Shown piece by piece: positions 34,051 through 46,553 of a stretch of DNA of 64,000 nt. Position numbers and translations under genes: made by a program. The number at the start of each line of letters is the position of its first letter. Position 1 is the first letter of the stretch. The stretch is from Theropithecus gelada (taxonomy: Eukaryota > Chordata > Mammalia > Primates > Cercopithecidae), in the NCBI RefSeq assembly GCF_003255815.1, contig NC_037689.1, forward strand, positions 53,073,875 through 53,137,874, in the 5' to 3' direction. The notes under the pieces were generated by a model. That model was not told where the DNA came from, ran no database searches, and saw nothing but the letters and a program-made list of their open reading frames with translations.

Positions 34051-34519
34051 CAGTTCAAGAAAAAGTACCTTTGAATTCAGTCTTTTCTTTCAGAGGACAA
34101 ATTTAACCACACAGCTTATCCATTTTATACCAGCAAGTTATCTCTTAGCTTAACTCAGCCATTGGAATATAGCACTTTTGTCCTGGTATCCAGTTCTATC
34201 ATGATCTTTTTAGCTCCACAGATCATCAGGTCCACATCCTAATGTGCATTTTAATTTGGGTGCTTTAATGGGTATGCTGCCTAATCCCCATTGTTAACAA
34301 CCTAAATAATCAATGCTTCTAAGCACCCAGGGCTCTGAATCTCACCACTAAAATATTTGACTTAGTTTCATATGCTTTACTTAAAAATGGGGGAAAATCC
34401 TGAAGTAAAAAAAAAACAAGAGGTACTAAAGCTCAGTTGTTTTCAGAATTTACCGACTTTGCAAATGCATACAATAGTTTTTCATGTAGTGTGTTACCAT
34501 TTACAATCCCAACAGTTTA

Positions 34520-34810
34520 TTAGCTATAGTTAGATCTCAGGTGGAGAGAGAGAATGTGACACAGAGGTTGCCTTAAATCATGGAGCTGTAGTAAATTCAG
34601 GAAAACAACCTCAAACATATCCTTTTCCTTCTCAAAAAAATCAAAACCTGGCTTTCCTACAAGGTTTGGCTTCTCCAGAGGAGGATGTGCCTCTTCCCAC
34701 TGCTCCAGGTTCTTGAACTTCATCACATTTATTTCAACCACCCTGTCTCTTTCCTCAGAAATGCTCACCTCCTCAGAGCCCTCATCCATCTTCTTCAACA
34801 TCTTTTCCAT
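34520..34810 (-). other. Unrecognised 96-residue acidic open frame
   Basis: This minus-strand frame begins MEKMLKKMDEGSEEVSISEE and is rich in Glu and Lys in its first two thirds, with a hydrophobic end. It overlaps no repeat I can name. It has an in-frame ATG but no visible promoter, splice context or start context of note. It could be an exon-like remnant of a retrocopy or simple chance. It is on the DMD strand within intron 76. Confidence 0.15.
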
Positions 34811-36193
34811 CCTGATCTACCACTGTCATCATGATAAGGACTTCACCCCTCTGCTGATAAGCTCTGCAACGTTGGTCTCATCAACTCCATGAACTGCACT
34901 CCTTACCCGTCAGTGATCTCCAAGTAAAATCTTCAGCAGCTCACTGGGAGGCACCATCTTAGATGTATAAATTGCTTGAAAGTATTTTACTTCCATGATA
35001 TCCAACTTTTGAATTTTCCTGACTCTGATCTCCAGATTTTTCACCATAAAACTCACCCACACCCTTGACTTTTCCTTTCTGTCCTATCCATTTTGGTTAA
35101 GGCACTTTGCCTCTCTTTATTCTACCCTCACGGAGGAGCTCAAGTATGAAATGAATTCCTGAACGCACCATCATATCAGGCAATAGAGCTGTAAGTGTAC
35201 AGAATCAATGAGTCACAGGTCTTTTCTATTCCGTGAAGTAAGATTGAGAGGACCAAGTATAACCAGTTTAGGACCCAGGGAAAAGTAAGGATACAGGATG
35301 GAGCTGACTCATACTGGGCCTTTACAGAGAAAGAGAAATGAGGGAGGGGGACCAAGTATTTGTGGCCTTCATAAAACCCTCTGTTGTCTAGCCAGACACA
35401 GGAGGAAAAACCAATGAGCAGCTGGCTAGCAACCCCTGTCCTAGCCATTCATTACCACTGTAAAATGCCCTACTCTCGTTTTGACCTTTGATCATTTATG
35501 CCTTATCAGTTCCACCTTTCTTAGAACCTAGTCCTAGGCAGAGAACATTGCTAAGAATGAGAACAGACCATGTTGACCATTTCCTCAACAAATTCATCCA
35601 ACTTCCGCCAAAGGCTTCCTTCTTACTTGGTAATGTTTCAAAATTGTCTTCACTTTCCTTAATCCTCATTCATTTTAAGATTACCTAGTCTTTCATTTCA
35701 TTGAAACAACAGAAGTTTTCCACCTTCCCTTCTCTTAGCCTAAAATGGTTTCTCAAAATTACCCAATGCATTTATAGTGACCCAATGGACTGTGATTTAT
35801 TTTAATTTCCATTGAGCTCTCTTTAGCATTTCACCTTGTCATCACATCTTCCTTGAACCTCCCTACTTACCCATCCTTTACTATTCCATCACCCAAATGG
35901 AGGTCTTCCCCAAGGCACTGGATCGAAGCACCTGTTATAGATTTTATAGATTTCTCATCTCACACCCTTCAGCAATCAATTCTATGAAACTCATTCTCAA
36001 GTCTTTCTAGTCTGCCCTCTTACTTCAGGTATAGATCTGTATCTTAATTTCTTTTGGGACATGACTTAGAAGACCTGTCAATTTCTCAAACACATTATGT
36101 CCACAATCAAAAGTTTCACTATCTTCTTCCAACCAAATCCTCTCCCTTCATTCCTCTCTGAAATTTGCAGTCAGTCCCCAGACCCTGGGAACT

Positions 36194-36490
36194 CTTTTTT
36201 TTTTTTTTTTTGGAGACAGAGTCTCGCTCTGTCACCCAGGCTGGAGTGCAGTGATGCCATCTTGGCTCACTGCAACCTCCACCTTCTGGGCTCAAGTGAT
36301 TGTCCTGCCTCAGCCTCCTGAGTAGCTGGGACTACAGGTGCATGCCACCATGCCTGGCTAATTTTTGTATTTTTAGTAGAGACAGGGTTTCACCATATTG
36401 GCTGGGCTGTTCTTCAACTCCTAACCTTGTGATCTGCCCACCGCACCCTCCCAAAGTGCTGGGATTACAGGCGTGAGCCTCCACGCCCGG
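36194..36490 (-). mobile_element. Alu (AluS-type), minus strand, close to exon 76
   Basis: T17 followed by GGAGACAGAGTCTCGCTC and ending GAGCCTCCACGCCCGG. The flanks CCCTGGGAACTC and CCCTGGCAAGTC look like a diverged duplication. It ends ~340 bp from exon 76. Confidence 0.93.
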
Positions 36491-36597
36491 TCCCCTGGCA
36501 AGTCTATTTTTATAGAATAGTGTCACAGTCCTCTCCTCCCACATCTCTCAAGTGCAGGCCCTCAGAACTCACGAATCTTGGCCTTGGCAACTGCCTC

Positions 36598-36631
36598 CTC
36601 ACCTATACTAGTTTCTCACCTATACTAGTTT
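36598..36631. repeat. Perfect 17-bp tandem duplication
   Basis: CTCACCTATACTAGTTT is repeated twice without mismatch. Confidence 0.95.
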
Positions 36632-36827
36632 TCTGTGGGCCAGATAGAGCTGCCAGAATACATCTTTTTAGAATTTTCTTTTTAGATTTTTTTCACCTGG
36701 TATATGATTTTCAGTGGCCCCCTGATACCAAAATGAGTCAAACACCTATGGCCAAACATTTATGTCACTATAATGTGACTCTACCTTTCTTCAGATAACA
36801 AAATCTGAGAGTAGCTAAGACACTTAC

Positions 36828-36951
36828 CCATGGAATCCGAAGTTTGACTGCCAACCACTCGGAGCAGCATAGGCTGACTGCTGTCGGACCTCTGGAGAGA
36901 GGTAGAAGGAGAGGACACCGTTGTGCCATTCACTTTCGCCTCTGCCTGGGG
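36828..36951 (-). CDS. DMD: Dystrophin exon 76
   Basis: This 124-bp exon reads PQAEAKVNGTTVSSPSTSLQ and then a Ser-rich stretch, ending SQTSDSM and a split Gly codon. It codes for flexible carboxy tail between the coiled coils and the last exons; no folded domain is visible. The acceptor is GGATGACTTAG and the donor is GTAAGTGTC. Intron 75, between it and exon 75, is only ~0.85 kb. The residues match human dystrophin as I recall it. Confidence 0.97.
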
Positions 36952-37804
36952 CTAAGTCATCCAAAAGAAAACAGAATTACTTTTCACAATAAACATACAA
37001 ATGTATAAATATGAAAATATTAAAGACACTCAGGACTCATAAATTTTGACCCTTCCTACTTTAGAAGCCCTCCCAAAGATTAATTTGGGATATTTCACTG
37101 TTGATATAATCCATGGATACTGTCTTTGTATCTGAACTGTGCTCCCTTATAAATTTGAGAGAAAATTAGAGCTACACTGGAATGAGACTATAAATCATTA
37201 CATTAAATAACTGGAAGATTTAGAAGGTCATGTGAGAATGATGACACTATGTGAGAACTCAAAACTGTAGTGGAAAATTTGTATCTTTGTGAAGTATTAA
37301 GTAACAAGATAGAACATAATTCACAATGTAAAATTCCCAGAAAGCCAGAACTATGTCCAGGTAGGTCTTCTGGCGATGCAGTATCTTGCTAGGTTTTCAA
37401 TGGAGGCTTAAAGAACTAAATGTTAGGGATTAGGAGAAAAAAACACAAAGGTATACCAGAAAATATAACTAATTGCAAATGAAATAGTTCCATTTCAAGA
37501 AGTGAAATATTCACTTTTAGAGAACTAGTGGAAACCTTTTGGCGTTTTTTTTTTCCCCAAGATGTATTTCAGATTGGTCAAGAAAAAACCACTTTGGTAG
37601 GAAACAATATTTAACAAACATAAAAAAGACACACTAGTTTTTCTATCTCCTCTACTTTTATCCTTTGATACCTATCACTTTGCCAGGCACATACCAAGCA
37701 CTTAAGAATTGACGCTTGTTACACCTACAAAAAGTGCTCTCTGCGGTTTAGTTTTGTTCAAGAGGGAAAATGAATGTTTGTAAAAATCCCATCTCTCTCC
37801 TCAC
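36952..37804 (-). other. DMD: DMD intron 75
   Basis: This short intron of 853 bp has donor GTGAGGAG and acceptor GGATGACTTAG. It is AT-rich and I see no repeat in it. Confidence 0.93.
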
Positions 37805-38048
37805 TTGCTCCAGCAGCTGCCTTAGCCTATGTAACTGTGACTCCAGCTGTTTATTGTGGTCTTCCAGGATTTGCATCCTGGCTTCCAGGCGGCCTTTGTG
37901 TTGACGGAGTAGCTTGGCCTCAGCAATGAGCTCAGCATCCCGGGGACTCTGGGGAGAGGTGGGCATCATTTCAGGAGGGGACGGCAGTGGGGACAGGCCT
38001 TTATGTTCGTGCTGCTGCTTTAGACGGTCATATTCTGCTTGCAGATTC
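37805..38048 (-). CDS. DMD: Dystrophin exon 75
   Basis: This 244-bp exon encodes the rest of the first coiled coil (NLQAEYDRLKQQHEHKG), a Pro/Ser linker with PLPSPPEMMPTSPQSP, and the second leucine-heptad coiled coil (LEARMQILEDHNKQLESQLH), ending LLEQ. These helices bind alpha- and beta-dystrobrevin in the dystrophin complex. The acceptor is GATGCCAATAG, preceded by a long pyrimidine tract. The donor is GTGAGGAG. The length is not a multiple of three, so skipping would shift the frame. The upstream reading in the same frame as far as 38131 is intron and should not be taken as protein. Confidence 0.98.
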
Positions 38049-38050
38049 CT

Positions 38051-38110
38051 ATTGGCATCAAAGAAGTCAAAAAGAAAAAAAAAAAAGAAAAAGAAAAAGA
38101 AGAAAAAAAG
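38051..38110 (-). promoter_or_regulatory. Long polypyrimidine tract at the exon 75 acceptor
   Basis: On the transcribed strand, ~48 nt of almost pure C/T (mostly T) ends ~12 nt before the acceptor, followed by TTTTTGACTTCTTTGATGCC. TTTGAC could serve as the branch point. This is a strong acceptor context. Confidence 0.6.
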
Positions 38111-38719
38111 TAATTTGAATATCATCACCAAATTTTATATGCCATGGTAGATAGATGCATCTGACTGCCACCAAAGAACAGCAAGCAAAAGAGAGGCACT
38201 AATGAATGGTTTTAATGATGACAATCTTACCAGTGCTAAAAGAACAAAACAAAATGTGAAGCTTTTGCCTGGTGTGTGAAGGGAGCCATGCTTTTCAATT
38301 TTTTTATGTTATGCTAAAAGCCTCATGAGTGCTATGTTCAGATAAGTAAGCAATAAAGGATTTAATCACTTTGTAAGTATTTCTTTATAATGTCATGAGA
38401 TTAAAAATTTTATACCTCTACAACACTTTGGTTTGCTTTAAACATTAGCAAATATTTTCAACAGAAATGTATAAGAATGGAGTACATATAACCATGTTCC
38501 TACCACCTCGCCTTGATAAGTTTATCATTTGCCGTATTTTCTTCAAAAGTTTTTTGAAGAAAGAAAGGATAACAGCCAAAGCAGAAGCTCCCTCACATGC
38601 CCGCCTCAACGCCATATCATTCTTTCCTCCCCACTGCCCTCAAGGAGATAATGCCACACTGAATTTCATGCCCAGTGTTACCATGAATGTATAGACAAAT
38701 ATTAGGTTGAACTTAAAGA

Positions 38720-40915
38720 TGCTGATGTTTGCCTGTATTTTTCTTTCACCTACAGAACCACCCATTTTATGTGATTCAATCTAGTGGCATTATTTTGCAC
38801 GTTCTTAAACTTTAAATTTAAGAACTTCATGTTTAAGAATATACATACCATTCTAAGAGTTGCTTTTTGCCTTCAACACCATTTTGGAGATTTCTCCAGG
38901 TTGACACATAATAGTTTGCTATTTGAACTGCTGTAAGGTATTACTATTCTGTTGCTTGAATATGCCAACATTTTCCTGTCCATGGACATTTAGGTTGTTT
39001 ATAACTTTTCACTGTTATAAACAATAATGCAATGAACTTCTTTTATATACCTGTCTCCTTGGATACCTGTTTAAGAGATTCTTTACAGAATATAGTTTGA
39101 TGTGGAATTGTTGGATCTTAGCAACATCTCCAACATTGCTACATGTCACTGAATTGCTCTGGGTGACAAATCGGTGGTTTTACCAATTTACTCTCTTTTC
39201 AGTAGTGAATAAGGTTTTCCATTTGACCCACCTCCTCATCAAATACTTGGTGTTATCAGACATTTAAGTTTTAGCTAACCTGATGGGTGCATTTTAATTT
39301 GCACATACATCCCTAATTACTGGTGAGGTTAAAGTTCTTCCATGTTAACTGGCTTTTCATGCTTCCTTTACCCATTTTCCTGCTGGATTGTCTTTTTCTT
39401 ATTAAAGTTTTGGATATGTTCTAGATGCTAATCCACTGTTAGTTATGTGCATGGCAAATATGATCTCCTACCCTTATCTTAGTGTAGCTTATCTTTAACT
39501 TTGTTTATGGCATCCTATGGTATAAAATATGTACATTTTAACATATCCCTCTATGTTCTCTGCTTTTGATGTTTTGTTCACGAAAATCTTTTCTTACACC
39601 TACATTTTTAAAGTTTAAAATTTGGTTTTTCACATTTAGGACTTTACCCCGAATCAATTTTGATGCTTGCTGTGAACATGCGATCTAATTTTACTTTTCC
39701 CCCATGGATAAACTATGAAGCCAATCTCATTCATTGTATAGTCCCTCTATTTCCCCCTGATTTCTAACGATGCCTCTGCAAAACATCAAGTGTCCATAAA
39801 TACTCAGAGCTCTCTATTCTAGTCTGTGGTTCTATCTGTATATCCCTGTGTAGATCCCACTCTCCAATTTTAAATCAATTGATGTCTGATAGGCCTTCTC
39901 AGCCCACTTTGGTTTTCCTCAAAATTGTCTTGACTATTCTGACCCCTTTAATCTTCTCCATGATTTTAGTGTCTATTTTTCTGATTTTTATGAAAATGCT
40001 TGTTGAAATTTTGAGTTTGAATTACACTGAATTCATAGGTTAAACTGGGAAGAACTAAGTTCATAATAATTGAGTCTTCACATCCAAGAATGCAGTGAAG
40101 CTCCTTACTTACTGTGGTCTCATTTTATGTCCATTAATAATGTTTTACTTGTCACTCTTTTTTTTCCCTCTTGCTTTACAGGTTGGATGATTAAGTCATT
40201 TATTTTTTATTTTTAATGAACACACGTAGGGTTATATATTTCTTCCTTGGTACTGCTTTAATTATATACCAAAAGTTTTTATATACATCAATTGATTCAA
40301 TTCAGTGCCTTATGTTTTGTAATTCTTATGGTGATTTTTTTTTTTTTTAACTTAACACATAGTCATTTAGGAGCACAGTGGTTATATTTCCATTTCCACT
40401 TCTTAGTGCATTTCTAATTTAATTGCATTTCAATCAGAGAATACCTGTATGATACTGATCCTTTGAAATTTAGCAATACTGCTTTTTGTGACCTAGTTCA
40501 TAGTCACTTTCTAAAAATGTTCACTGAGTACTTGAAACAATGCGTATTTTTCCATTGGAAAGACGGAGTCTCTAAATACATAGTGTGCTGCTTTTGTTTA
40601 ACGTTAAAGTTGTCTATATCTTTACTAATTTTTGATTATTTGTAGCTATCAATTTTTGTTAGAGGAGTGTTGAAATATAATTATGGATTTGTTAGTTTCT
40701 CCTTTTAATTCTATCACAATTCACTTTTTATATTTCTGGACCTATGTAGTTAGATGCACAAAAGATCCTGACTGTTCTTGTACTGTTTCTATGTAGTGTA
40801 CTATTTGTTCCTAATAATGTTTATTGCCATAAATTTTGTTCCATTTAAAGGTTTCTATGGCTATTCCACTTTCTTTTGGTTATATTTGGTTAATGTCCAA
40901 ATAAATATAAATAGT
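38720..40915 (-). mobile_element. Old L1 (L1M), minus strand, decayed ORF2 and 3' end
   Basis: Antisense L1 phrases run through it: ATTGTCTTGACTATTCTGACC, GAACTAAGTTCATAATAATTGAGTCTTC, CACATTTAGGACTTTACCCC and GTAATTCTTATGG. There is no open frame of note. It lies in the same direction as DMD. Confidence 0.7.
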
Positions 40916-42727
40916 ATTAGCACATGTGAAGGTCCCAAATGCTTTAGGATTTACTGAGAATACAATTCCAATTGAGGACACTTCTGATATTTGATACCCA
41001 GTGACTGATTACAACTCTTGACATCCTCCTTCTGGTTGTGACAAATACCAAAATAAGATGACATATTTCTGTTGTTCACAGATGATATTTCATCAGGTGA
41101 GAGAAATTCCTATCCACAAATGTGGGAGATCTATATCAATGAGAAAAGACACGAAATGTAAGTAGTGAGTAGCCAAGAAGAGTTTTCCCATTGTCCAGTT
41201 TGAGAAAGCAAGATCACCTCATGACCAGGTGTCCTAAGTATTTTCTGTTGTCCCATACTCGGAATGAACATTCCACAGGGGACGGCATGTCTTCCAAAAT
41301 GCTCAGTTTCAAAAGGCTGGATCTCCACACTGAAGCAGAAATAAAACCCAATCTTCTCTTGTTTTTTTCTTTGTTTTGCTTCATTTTTTTTTCATTCTAC
41401 CCAGTACCTAACATTACAAGGTTTCCAGGAATTTAAAGTCATGCAGAAAATCAATGTATGATCTTTTTCATCTACAGAAATAGAATCTCCTATCTGTACT
41501 GATTGAAATCCTATTGCTATCAGTCTTCAAGGGTAGTTGTTTGTATAGTTTATTTCATAGCAATCTGATCTGACAAAGCAATGATGAGAAGAGATTCATC
41601 AAAGTAAGTATACCTTCAGTCAGATTCTGCACACGGGTCCTCTGGGTGTGCACCAATGTATGTAACTGTCCACATTAATTAAATCTAATTTCTGACAACT
41701 TAACTGGCAATCGGTTCAATGTTTCTGTGAACTTGAAGCAGTATCCAATGTTCACAAGGTCTCATTCCATAGGAATTACTTTCTATTTTTCCCTCTTCGT
41801 TAAAAGAAAACTTCAACAAAATGTTCTAACTGGCAACACTTTTTATGTAAAATCCTATTCAAATTTTTCTTTCTACCAGATTGGGTCATTCATGGTGTTC
41901 CTTTTGAAAACAGTTTTTAGACATGGACCTCAGGATAGTACAATAAGCCATTATTGTCTTCCCACCTATTTTTCACGAAGGTGCTGAGAGGAGACTGCCT
42001 TTTCTAGAGAGATCTTCCTTGGTGTCTTGATCCTGTGGGTTTAGTTGTCCACAAGGCTCTTCTTTTATGATTTATTTATAAGTACCCTTGTTCAAGAGGC
42101 ATGGTTTAGTATATACAACACATTACATTTCTGTTTTGGTGGTTTCCAGTGAAAAACAGAAAAGGCTCATTTTAATCAGCCGAAGCTTCTCAAAGCTGAG
42201 CTGTAAAGAATATCAATTGCTCAATGCAGGCCTTTCTTTCCTTCCCAGATGTTTGAAATTTCTCTTGGGAGCACATTTCCTTAAAGACTCACATCCTTCT
42301 TCAATTCTGGAAGATTCTCAGCTATTACAGCTTCAAATATTACTTCTCTACCATTTCCTCCATTCTCTTCTTCTGAAACCTCTCAAATACACTCGTAAAT
42401 AAACCTCTAAATTCCAGGAAGGTATACTGTAGAGCCTGTGGTCAATTCTCCATTTCTCCTAATTGCTCATTTATATTTCTTATCTTTTTCTGTGAGTGTT
42501 GTGCATAGTAATATTCTCAGCATCATCTTCTAATTCCCTTGCCTTCTCTGACAGGGCAAAGTCTAGAATTTATCCTGTATATTGAGTTTAGTAACTTCAA
42601 TGACTAGTTTTTTTTGGCAAAGATATCTTTTTTTCAGACATAGTTATATTTCATCCATCTCTGTTTCAGTTTCTTGTTATTTTAGTGAATGGTACCCCTT
42701 ATTTATGCCTTTAAGCATCTTTTTATT

Positions 42728-43001
42728 TTTATTTTTTGAGATAGAGGCTGGAGTGCAGTGGCATGATCTCAGCTCACTGCAACCACCGCCTCCCGGGTTC
42801 AAGCGACTCTCCTGCCTCAGCCTCTTGAGTAGCTGGGATTAGAGGTGCCTGCCACCATACCCAGCTAATTTTTGTGTTTTTAGTAGAGGCAGGGTTTCAC
42901 CATGTTGGGCAGGCTGGTCTTGAACTCCTGACCTCAGGTGATCCACCCACCTCGGCCTCCCAAAGTGCTGGGATTACAGGTGTGAGCCACAGCACCTGGT
43001 C
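42728..43001 (-). mobile_element. Alu (AluS-type), minus strand
   Basis: It begins TTTTTGAGATAGAGGCTGGAG (missing a short segment after the tail) and ends GTGAGCCACAGCACCTGG. The flanks AAGCATCTT and AGGCATCTT suggest a duplication. Confidence 0.92.
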
Positions 43002-43087
43002 TAGGCATCTTAAATGTACTTAAAAATCTTTGTTGTACTAGTCTATCATTTTGCTTTCTTCTAGAATTAATTCATCTTCTTTTTCTT

Positions 43088-43379
43088 TTTGAGATAGGGT
43101 CTTACTCTGTTGCCCAGGATGGAGTGCAGTGGCACAATTATGGCTCACTGCAGCCTCAATCTCCTGGGCTCAAGCAATCCTCCTATCTCAGCCTCCTGAG
43201 TAGTTGGGACTACAGGCATGTACCACCATGTCCGGCTGATATTTTTTAAATTATTTTTTGTAAAGATGGCACCTCACTACATTGCCCTGGCTAGTCTCAA
43301 ACTCCTGGACTCAAGCAGTCCTCCCACCTTGGCCTCCCAAAGTGATAGGATTACAGGTATGAGCCACTGTTCCCAGCCT
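43088..43379 (-). mobile_element. AluJ, minus strand
   Basis: GAGATAGGGTCTTACTCTGTTGCCC and CAAACTCCTGGACTCAAGCAG are AluJ-like. TAATTCAT flanks both ends. Confidence 0.9.
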
Positions 43380-44847
43380 AATTCATTTTTTGATGTTTAA
43401 CTTGGGTGGGGGTGCCATCCCATTTCTTCATGTATTTTGGATCCTGGTTTGGAGACAAATTTTGCAAGGGATGTTTTGCATGTGTATATTTTCTGTTATT
43501 CTTGTGCGTGTGTATTTTCTATTTTCCTCTCTTTTTAAATTCATTCTCTCTCTCTCAGGTGGTTTTATGGCTGCTCCCAGCCATACCCAGGGGCTTAGAG
43601 TTTAGAGCTACATCTGTTGGTAGTGTGCAGCTCCTACATTGAGTGATACAGAGATGTCGCTCATTTCATTGCCAGGCAGTAGGTAGATTGGTTCAGGTCC
43701 TGGTTTCGAGGCTGTGATGCTCTCTTTCCCAACTGCGCATCTTTGCCTCTTCCCCTGGCTCTATGCATTAGGACCATAGTTGCGTATAAGCTGTAGATCC
43801 CTGCAGCAAAATGTTTCTTTTCATGTTGCTTTTAAGTGTAAGTGTGTATGTGTATGTGTCTCTCTCTAGGTGTGTTTTTGTGGGGCTCTGATTTCAAATA
43901 GTAATCCTGGCTCTGGGCCACCACCTTGTAAGGAGAATTTTAATCCCTGTTACTACAGCAGGAGCTGAAAGCCCACAAAGTTAGCCCCACTTACAACTCA
44001 CGAAGTCCTGTTTTGCTTTTTTTTTTTTCTTTCACATTTCTGGTCCACAGAGATGTTCATCTTGCTTTAAAGCCCAGCTATGTCTTTTTCATTTTTCACT
44101 CCATATATTATCTACCACTGGGTAAATGGTGGGAGCAAAGAAAGATGCCTTCAAGCAAGAGCTAATGTTATCTTAATCAGAAGCCTAGCAGGACACACTG
44201 ATTTTGTAGATGTATAGTCAAGGTTCCCTCAGTATTAATTCAAGCCTTAATTCACCAGGCCAGGATTAAATGAGTCGAACAAGTGCTTTTCTCCTAAACA
44301 AACATGACATACATAAACCTCTTATTAAGCTCAACAGCAAACTTGATTTTGAGGGACTAGTTTTTCCTCCTGAAGCTCTGAGACAGGACAAGCTGTCATG
44401 ATAAGGATTCTAAAAGCCAGAAATGGTTAAAAGAGGTATCTTGGCCTGCAACCAAGTAAAATAAAGTTTTTTGATTTGAGTTTAAATTCTCTTTTAAGGT
44501 ATTTCCAAATGTTCATGAGAATTATCAAGAAGAACTGGTACTTGAGGGTTTGAACTAGAGATGATTTTTACTAAATGTTTTCTAATAAATGCAGTCATAG
44601 TCGCAGAGCTGTGTTAAGGCGTATTTTTGTTAGAGGTTGGGAAATTGAGCCATTTAGCCCTCATCAAGTATGCATTTGAATTTTCTTATATTTAAAAACA
44701 TCTATGCCAATACTTTTGGAGGCATACAATAATGTTAGTTTTGACACAGTATTAATGTAGGGGAGATCATTCTCATAAATGATCAAGGTTCCCTCAGAAT
44801 TACTGTTCCAATGTTCCAAGGTAAGTTACTCTAGTGTGTGTGTGTGT

Positions 44848-45139
44848 TTTATTCGAGACGGAATCTCACTCTGTTGCCCAGGCTGGAGTGCAGTGGTGCG
44901 ATCTGAGCTCACCGCAACCTCTGCCTCCTGGGTTCACATTCTCCTGCCTCAGCATCTGGAGTCGCTGGGACTACAGGTCCCTGCCACCACGCCTGGCTTT
45001 TTTTTTTTTTTTTTGTATTTTTAGTAGAGACAGGGTTTCACCATGTTAGCCAGGATGGTCTCGATCTCCTGACTTCATGATCTGCCTGCCTCGGCCTCCC
45101 AAAGTGCTGGGATTACAGGCGTGAGCCACCATGCCCAGT
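44848..45139 (-). mobile_element. Alu (AluY/S-type), minus strand, after a TG run
   Basis: It begins TTTTATTCGAGACGGAATC and ends GAGCCACCATGCCCAG. A T18 middle linker lies at ~44998-45015. A (TG)7 run precedes it at 44835-44847. Confidence 0.92.
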
Positions 45140-46256
45140 TTCTAATGTTTAACAAGTATACAATGTACTCGTTTTAACAGCTGACTGTCAAATTATATTA
45201 TTACCAATACATATTTTGCTTTTCTTGAAGGTATACACGTACATCTCACCCCTAACGATTTTCTAATTGTTAGAATGTAGTCATGAAGTCATTTCAATAC
45301 AGATGAATATATGTCAGTGATCAGACGACTCCACAGAGAATCTATTATTTACATTCTTGATTATCTTGTAAATTATATTTCTCTGGTAGCTCCCTAAGGA
45401 ACATTAATTCAAATTCACTACACATGGCTTCTGTCACTACAATTTCTTCCTGTAGCCAGTCATCCTAAAAAAAAGTCTTCCATCCATTATTAATTTCTTA
45501 TTCTTATAGAGCCAAGAATCCCCCCATTCTACAAATATGTAGATGTATCTGATTAATTTTATGTCATAAAGTATATAAACTCTGTTGTCTACATACAAAT
45601 TTACACTCAAAAAAACTTCCGAACCAACTAAGGGACATAAGAGATTAATCAAATTGGCAAGGCTTGTTGCCTTAACTCAACCTGCTGAAAACATGAAAGC
45701 AGCTAGCCCTTTTAGCAATGATTTATGAGTGCCTCTCTAGCAATCATAACTATTATGTATGATAAAGAACATTACAACAATCTCTGTGTAATTTATACTA
45801 ATTTACAAAGGTCAAATGATTTCAATGTAAGTCATCTACTCTTTAAATGGAGCTTCCCTACTATGTGTAATTATATAGTTGTATAATGATATTTATGAAA
45901 TAAATAAATGAAGGTCACTTTCCAGTGATTAGTGTTTTCTTAACAGTATCATACATTTAACTGTATACCAAAGCATGAGCACACACAGGGCTTATTTTGT
46001 AAAGCAGAACAACTACAAAGATTCCCATCTAAAAGGAATAGATCCAAAGAAATCTGAATTTACCCTCAAATAATATTAAAAGCAGCTAAATTATATCCAC
46101 CAATCTAAATTCAGGCAAATGTAGTAAATCATACAGAACTATTACAGCAGCTATAAACATAGCAAATTAGCAGTTTTTTAAATGAAAGACAAATTCTGCA
46201 AGCAAGATGAATTGTAAAAACTGGAAATTCATAGAGCCCTTGAAATTACAATAAAG

Positions 46257-46553
46257 CTCAGCGCAGTGGCTCACACCTGTAATTCCAGCATTTTGGGAGG
46301 TAGAGATGGGAGGATCACTTGAGCTCAGGAGTTCAAGGCCAGGCTGGGCAACATAGGGAGACCCCATCTTTACAAAAAAATTGAAAAAATTAGCGATATG
46401 TCGTGACACATGCCGGTGGTCTCAGCTACTCAGGAGGAGGAGGCTGAGGTGGGAGGATCGCTTGAGTCTGGGAGGTTGAGGCTGCAGCGAGCCATGATCA
46501 TGCCACTGCACTCCAACCTGGGCAACAGAGGGAGACTCCATTTCAAAAAAAAG
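46257..46553 (+). mobile_element. AluJ with 11-bp target-site duplication
   Basis: TTACAATAAAG occurs at 46246-46256 and again at 46554-46564. The body (GTGGCTCACACCTGTAATTCC, GAGTTCAAGGCCAGGCTGGG, GAGGCTGCAGCGAGCC) is AluJ-type, so an exact duplication this old is notable. Confidence 0.9.

Larger units (their letters stand above)
23032..36827 (-). other. DMD: DMD intron 76
   Basis: This is ~13.8 kb between donor GTAAGTGTC and acceptor GCTTTTATTAAG. It contains most of the window's younger insertions: Alus, the HMGB3 retrocopy, two MaLR LTRs and a primate L1. About 24000-25690, 28600-29340, 30460-31310, 33130-33340 and 34820-36180 hold no repeat or gene I can identify; the last is pyrimidine-rich. 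Confidence 0.9.
42230..44100 (-). mobile_element. Old LINE (L1/HAL1-like), minus strand, broken by two Alus
   Basis: GAAGATTCTCAGCTATTACAGCTTCAAATATTAC and GACAGGGCAAAGTCTAGAATTTATCC resemble antisense L1/HAL1 ORF1-region text. Similar sequence resumes after the Alus. The family is uncertain. Confidence 0.4.

Noticed and set aside
37748..38131. 127-residue open frame beginning with a Phe-rich stretch, read as one protein
   Set aside because: Only 37805-38048 is coding (dystrophin exon 75). The Phe run is the intron's T-rich tract and the end is read through the donor site.
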